DNA from: Treponema sp.
GTDB taxonomy: Bacteria > Spirochaetota > Spirochaetia > Treponematales > Breznakiellaceae
Direction of reading: 5' to 3'
Assembly (NCBI GenBank): GCA_031255815.1
Contig: JAIRRU010000182.1
Coordinates: 1 to 7,743, forward strand
Length of the DNA stretch: 7,743 nt
Below are positions 5,897 to 7,743 of this stretch, one piece after another; position 1 is the first letter of the stretch; every line of letters begins with the position of its first letter. The position numbers and the translations under genes were made by a program. The notes below the pieces were generated by a model. It was not told where the DNA came from. It saw nothing but the letters and a program-made list of their open reading frames with translations, and did no database searches.

Positions 5897-6390
5897 GCTG
5901 TTGAGCCTTCCAGCTTTAAAAGCTCCAGCTTTTTACCGATGCCCCCCGCGTATCCGGTAAGACCGCCTTTTTTGCCTATGACCCGGTGACAGGGAATCAG
6001 GATGGAAATGGGATTGCGCCCGACCGCGCCGCCGACCGCCCGTGCGGAGGTATGTTTGCCTTTGTGCTCAAATTCGTATTGCCCCGCAAGTTCCCCGTAG
6101 CTCACTGTTTTTCCATAGGGAATTTTACTAAGGGCGCCCCATATTGTTTTTTGAAACGGGCTTCCCTTCGGCATAAGCGGCGGTAAAAAATCCGGTTCCC
6201 GTCCGGAAAAATAGACGGCAAGCCATTCCCGGACACTTTCAAATACGGGCAGGTTTTGTTCCAAAGCGTCTTTTTCCAGGGTTTTTTTAAAGTACTTTTG
6301 ACCTTCAATCCAGAGGCCGGAGATATTCCTGCCGTCGCTTGCCACGGTAAGCGTGCCGAGCGGCGATTCTATGCTATGAACGTATTCCAC
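5872..6390 (-). CDS. ogt: Methylated-DNA--protein-cysteine methyltransferase (O6-methylguanine repair)
   Basis: This 172-residue suicide enzyme moves the methyl group from O6-methylguanine (and O4-methylthymine) in DNA to its own cysteine. The active site PCHRV is at 133-137 with C134 the acceptor. The arginine finger R117 sits in SARAVG, and the asparagine hinge is N126 in GRNP. The N-terminal ribonuclease-like half spans roughly 1-75. The start is a GTG at 6390, fixed by a strong AGGAGG six bases upstream, and it lies 17 nt inside the end of adaA. Homologues commonly end near the LKLEG motif (residues 158-162). Here a tail of ten residues follows, and its last seven (LFGNSSF) plus the stop are encoded by the palindrome of repeat R1. 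GC content is low for the window: 22 of 60 at 6241-6300. The name adaB would be equally fitting. Confidence 0.93.
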   Translation of the reverse strand: MEYVHSIESPLGTLTVASDGRNISGLWIEGQKYFKKTLEKDALEQNLPVFESVREWLAVYFSGREPDFLPPLMPKGSPFQKTIWGALSKIPYGKTVSYGELAGQYEFEHKGKHTSARAVGGAVGRNPISILIPCHRVIGKKGGLTGYAGGIGKKLELLKLEGSTALFGNSSF

Positions 6391-6934
6391 ACTTTCCCTC
6401 CTTTCTGTATTTTGACGGCGATAGTTTCACGCTTTTTTGAAAGGCGCTGTAAAACGCCGACAGGCTTTGAAACCCGGCGCTGTACGCAACGTCTATGATT
6501 GCGTCCTCGGTGCGCGCCAATTTTTTGCGGGCGTCTTCGATTCTCAAATTGTCATAATATTTTTTCGGCGTAAGGCCGTAATACTCTTTGAATATACGCG
6601 CCATGCGGTGGTAGGTTACGCCAATCCGCCCCATTTCTTCCGGCAGTTTTTTCTGCCGGGCGAAACAGTTATCGATCAGCAGCTTTGCTTTTTCGGCGAT
6701 TTCCCCTACCGGGCGGTATTCCAAAAGATCCGGGCGGCATCGTTTGCACGGACGGTATCCCGCCTGTTCCGCCTGTTTCGAATTTTCAAAAAACAGGATA
6801 TTTTTTCTAAGAGGCCGTTTCGATTTACAGGAGGGCCGGCAGAATATCTTTGTTGATTTTACGCCGAAAAAAAATAAACCGTCATACCGCCCGTCATGCC
6901 TCAATACCGCCCGCCATTTTCGCTCGTCGGTCAT
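6374..6934 (-). CDS. adaA: AdaA: methylphosphotriester-DNA acceptor and AraC-type activator
   Basis: The 186-residue product combines the Ada zinc domain with an AraC-type DNA-binding domain. The four zinc cysteines are C32 and C36 (FCRPSC) and C63 and C66 (PCKRC). They correspond to C38, C42, C69 and C72 of E. coli Ada, so C32 is the expected methyl acceptor. Residues ~75-178 hold two helix-turn-helix units, the second in DVAYSAGFQSLSAFYSAFQK with the usual SPSKYR ending. On methylation the protein should bind DNA tightly and activate its own operon. The lack of a fused O6-methylguanine domain and the overlapping ogt match the Bacillus adaA-adaB layout rather than the single E. coli Ada. The ATG at 6934 has AGAGG six bases upstream. 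GC is low (21 of 60 at 6541-6600) compared with the + strand genes, suggesting acquisition from elsewhere. Confidence 0.93.
   Translation of the reverse strand: MTDERKWRAVLRHDGRYDGLFFFGVKSTKIFCRPSCKSKRPLRKNILFFENSKQAEQAGYRPCKRCRPDLLEYRPVGEIAEKAKLLIDNCFARQKKLPEEMGRIGVTYHRMARIFKEYYGLTPKKYYDNLRIEDARKKLARTEDAIIDVAYSAGFQSLSAFYSAFQKSVKLSPSKYRKEGKCGIRS
6397..6402 (-). promoter_or_regulatory. Strong ribosome binding site of ogt inside adaA
   Basis: AGGAGG on the - strand lies six bases before the GTG start of ogt and within the last codons of adaA. It decides the ogt start and implies that translation of the two proteins is coupled. Confidence 0.8.
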
Positions 6935-7044
6935 TTCGCGCCTCTTTCTTCCCTTACGCGCAATCTTTCGTTCCTTCTATCGTTCCCGCGTATCGGGCCG
7001 CCGTAAGCGGTTCGCGGCTGCCCTTTTATCCACGCTTTTAGCCT

Positions 7045-7050
7045 AGTATA
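7045..7050 (-). promoter_or_regulatory. Likely -10 box of the adaA-ogt operon
   Basis: TATACT on the - strand is a good -10 hexamer about 110 nt before the adaA start. No sequence resembling TTGACA lies 16-18 nt upstream. A poor -35 is what one expects of a promoter that needs an activator such as methylated AdaA. I could not identify a certain Ada box. Confidence 0.4.
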
Positions 7051-7292
7051 CCGCGCCCTTTGTTGAAACTTCTTCCTGTTTTTGGACATTCAATTCTTGA
7101 TTCGTAGCGAAGGGTTTCTTCAAAGCCGCCGCCCGCAGCCCTCCGGGATCCTCCGGGGCCGCCCCCTATGATGATACATCAATCTCCGGCTATGGCAAGG
7201 GGTTCCGGCGATCGGTAAAACCGGGCCTTTCTTTGCGCGGGCAAGCGGCGGCAGTGCGCGGAGGCGGAACAGCCGGGCGTTTTTAAAGAATA
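7051..7292. other. Gene-free spacer upstream of adaA
   Basis: I find no credible coding region on either strand between the adaA promoter and the repeats that follow. A weak stem, GCGCGG/CCGGGC (about 7255-7278, one mismatch), is followed by five Ts at 7280-7284 and could be a poor + strand terminator. CGGT-AAA-ACCG near 7215 is another short dyad. Nothing else is evident. Confidence 0.4.
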
Positions 7293-7319
7293 GCCACTAA
7301 CCACACGAACCGCACGAAC
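7293..7319 (-). repeat. Short inverted copy of the R2 head
   Basis: Read on the - strand this contains GTGCGGTTCGTG, matching GTGTGGTTCGTG at the start of the left R2 copy at 11 of 12 positions, with weaker similarity over the next ~14 bases. On the + strand it is two 9-bp units, CACACGAAC (7302-7310) and CGCACGAAC (7311-7319). With the R2 copy at 7441 it forms an inverted pair enclosing the tandem repeat. Confidence 0.5.
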
Positions 7320-7345
7320 TTTTACGCCGATAGCCGTGACTTTTT

Positions 7346-7406
7346 GCCCGGCTCCTGCCCGGCTCCTGCCCGGCTCCTGCCTGGCTCCTGCCTGGCTCCT
7401 GCCTGG
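7346..7406 (+). repeat. 11-bp tandem repeat, 5.5 units
   Basis: Five complete units of GCCYGGCTCCT start at 7346, 7357, 7368, 7379 and 7390, with a partial sixth to 7406. The first three have C at position four, and the last two and the partial unit have T. Eleven is not a multiple of three, so this is a non-coding minisatellite and may vary in length between strains. Confidence 0.9.
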
Positions 7407-7440
7407 ATTTCCGGTGTCCGGGAAGTTTTGGCCTAAGGTT

Positions 7441-7517
7441 AGGGTGGTTCGTGCCGTTCGCGGCTCAATTCCCCGGCAGCCCGGCAGGTTGGCGTAACAT
7501 GAGTTTATCAGATATTT
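7441..7517 (+). repeat. R2 dispersed repeat, right copy
   Basis: This is the direct counterpart of 65-142, alignable over its entire length with one small gap in the second half. It is followed within four bases by hairpin D. In the left copy 116 nt, including both TATAAT boxes, separate R2 from the first palindrome. Confidence 0.7.
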
Positions 7518-7520
7518 GAG

Positions 7521-7551
7521 GCTTTCCCAAAACTTCAGCTTTTGGGAAAGC
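7521..7551 (+). repeat. Hairpin D with the AAAC-TTCA-G cap
   Basis: GCTTTCCCAAAA (7521-7532) pairs perfectly with TTTTGGGAAAGC (7540-7551). The apical sequence CTTCAGC keeps the same cap as the hairpins at 259 and 5625, but the lower arms are unrelated in sequence. It is about 90 nt downstream of the - strand gene that ends at 7642. Confidence 0.65.
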
Positions 7552-7588
7552 TACCTTAAATTTATTTAGTGTAATTAACCTGCTGGAG

Positions 7589-7621
7589 CTTGTTCCGAAA
7601 GCCGGCTGGTTTTGAAACAAG
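7589..7621. repeat. Hairpin built on a fragment of R1
   Basis: CTTGTT (7589-7594) pairs with AACAAG (7616-7621), and CGAAA with TTTTG inside it, around GCCGGCTGG. The left half resembles the outer end of R1 copy B (CTTGTTC...CCGGCTGGTT at 5779-5800), so it looks like a degraded or partial R1. It begins 20 nt after the stop of the - strand gene at the window edge, where it could act on the end of that transcript. Confidence 0.45.
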
Positions 7622-7641
7622 AAACATTGGCAGCCGCGCCT

Positions 7642-7743
7642 TCAGTCTTTGTTCCCAAGGTACTTTTGCAGGGTCTTCCGCACCGCGCCTTTTCCGCCGA
7701 TTAGTTCGGCAAAGCAGCCCTCCACCCGGGAACCCAGGCTGGC
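7642..7743 (-). CDS. C-terminal end of an unidentified gene, cut by the window edge
   Basis: The last 33 codons of a - strand frame enter from the right edge and end at TGA (7642-7644). The readable peptide includes ELIGGKGAVRKTLQKYLGN, an ordinary soluble, helix-rich composition, and codon use is GC-rich at third positions, like the + strand genes. I do not recognise the family from this fragment. Being open from the edge and codon-biased makes it more likely a real gene end than chance. Confidence 0.55.
   Translation of the reverse strand, partial: ASLGSRVEGCFAELIGGKGAVRKTLQKYLGNKD

Noticed and set aside
7346..7406. CRISPR array
   Set aside because: Units are 11 bp and directly adjacent with no spacers, and no cas gene is present.

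Overview
This window reads as a piece of an anaerobic or microaerophilic bacterial chromosome with GC-rich genes and AT-richer, repeat-laden spacers. The central gene fuses a flavo-diiron O2/NO reductase to a flavin reductase and a rubredoxin, an arrangement expected in strict anaerobes that must remove oxygen. A termite-gut or host-associated Treponema-like spirochaete is my best guess for the source. That rests on gene style and the density of small palindromic repeats, not on a marker gene, so treat it as low confidence.

Layout, left to right. Positions 1-877 hold no convincing gene. They contain a ~78 bp repeat (R2), two perfect TATAAT boxes each followed at once by a palindrome, one full copy of a ~130 bp structured repeat (R1), a gene-like repeat remnant and two strong hairpins. 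Then come four + strand genes: an NADPH-dependent FMN reductase-type flavoprotein (878-1528), the three-part flavo-diiron protein (1575-3419), a Cof-type HAD phosphatase (3537-4388) and a D12-class adenine DNA methyltransferase without a restriction partner (4405-5553). The spacer at 5554-5871 is almost entirely palindromes plus an inverted R1 copy. On the - strand lies an alkylation-repair operon, adaA (6374-6934) then ogt/adaB (5872-6390), overlapping by 17 nt. Positions 6935-7641 hold no gene but carry the operon's likely -10 box, an 11-bp tandem repeat, a second R2 copy and more palindromes. The last 102 nt encode the C-terminus of a further - strand gene.

How the genes work together: the first two + strand genes are both flavin redox proteins and plausibly form an oxygen/NO defence unit. 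adaA-ogt is a classical adaptive-response pair: AdaA senses methylphosphotriesters and, through its AraC-type domain, would activate its own operon, while Ogt removes O6-methylguanine. The HAD phosphatase and methyltransferase are 16 nt apart and probably co-transcribed, with no evident functional link. The repair operon is visibly poorer in GC (21/60 and 22/60 in two sampled lines) than the + strand genes (43/60 and 39/60), which suggests a separate origin.

The most unusual content is non-coding. R1 is a structured repeat whose hairpins are preserved by paired base changes. Its first hairpin has a constant cap (AAAC-YYCA-GTTT) that recurs in the spacers on unrelated but still self-complementary arms. 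One R1 copy supplies the last seven codons and the stop of ogt. Two + strand genes also have sigma70-type promoters placed so close to their ATG that the mRNAs would be leaderless or nearly so.
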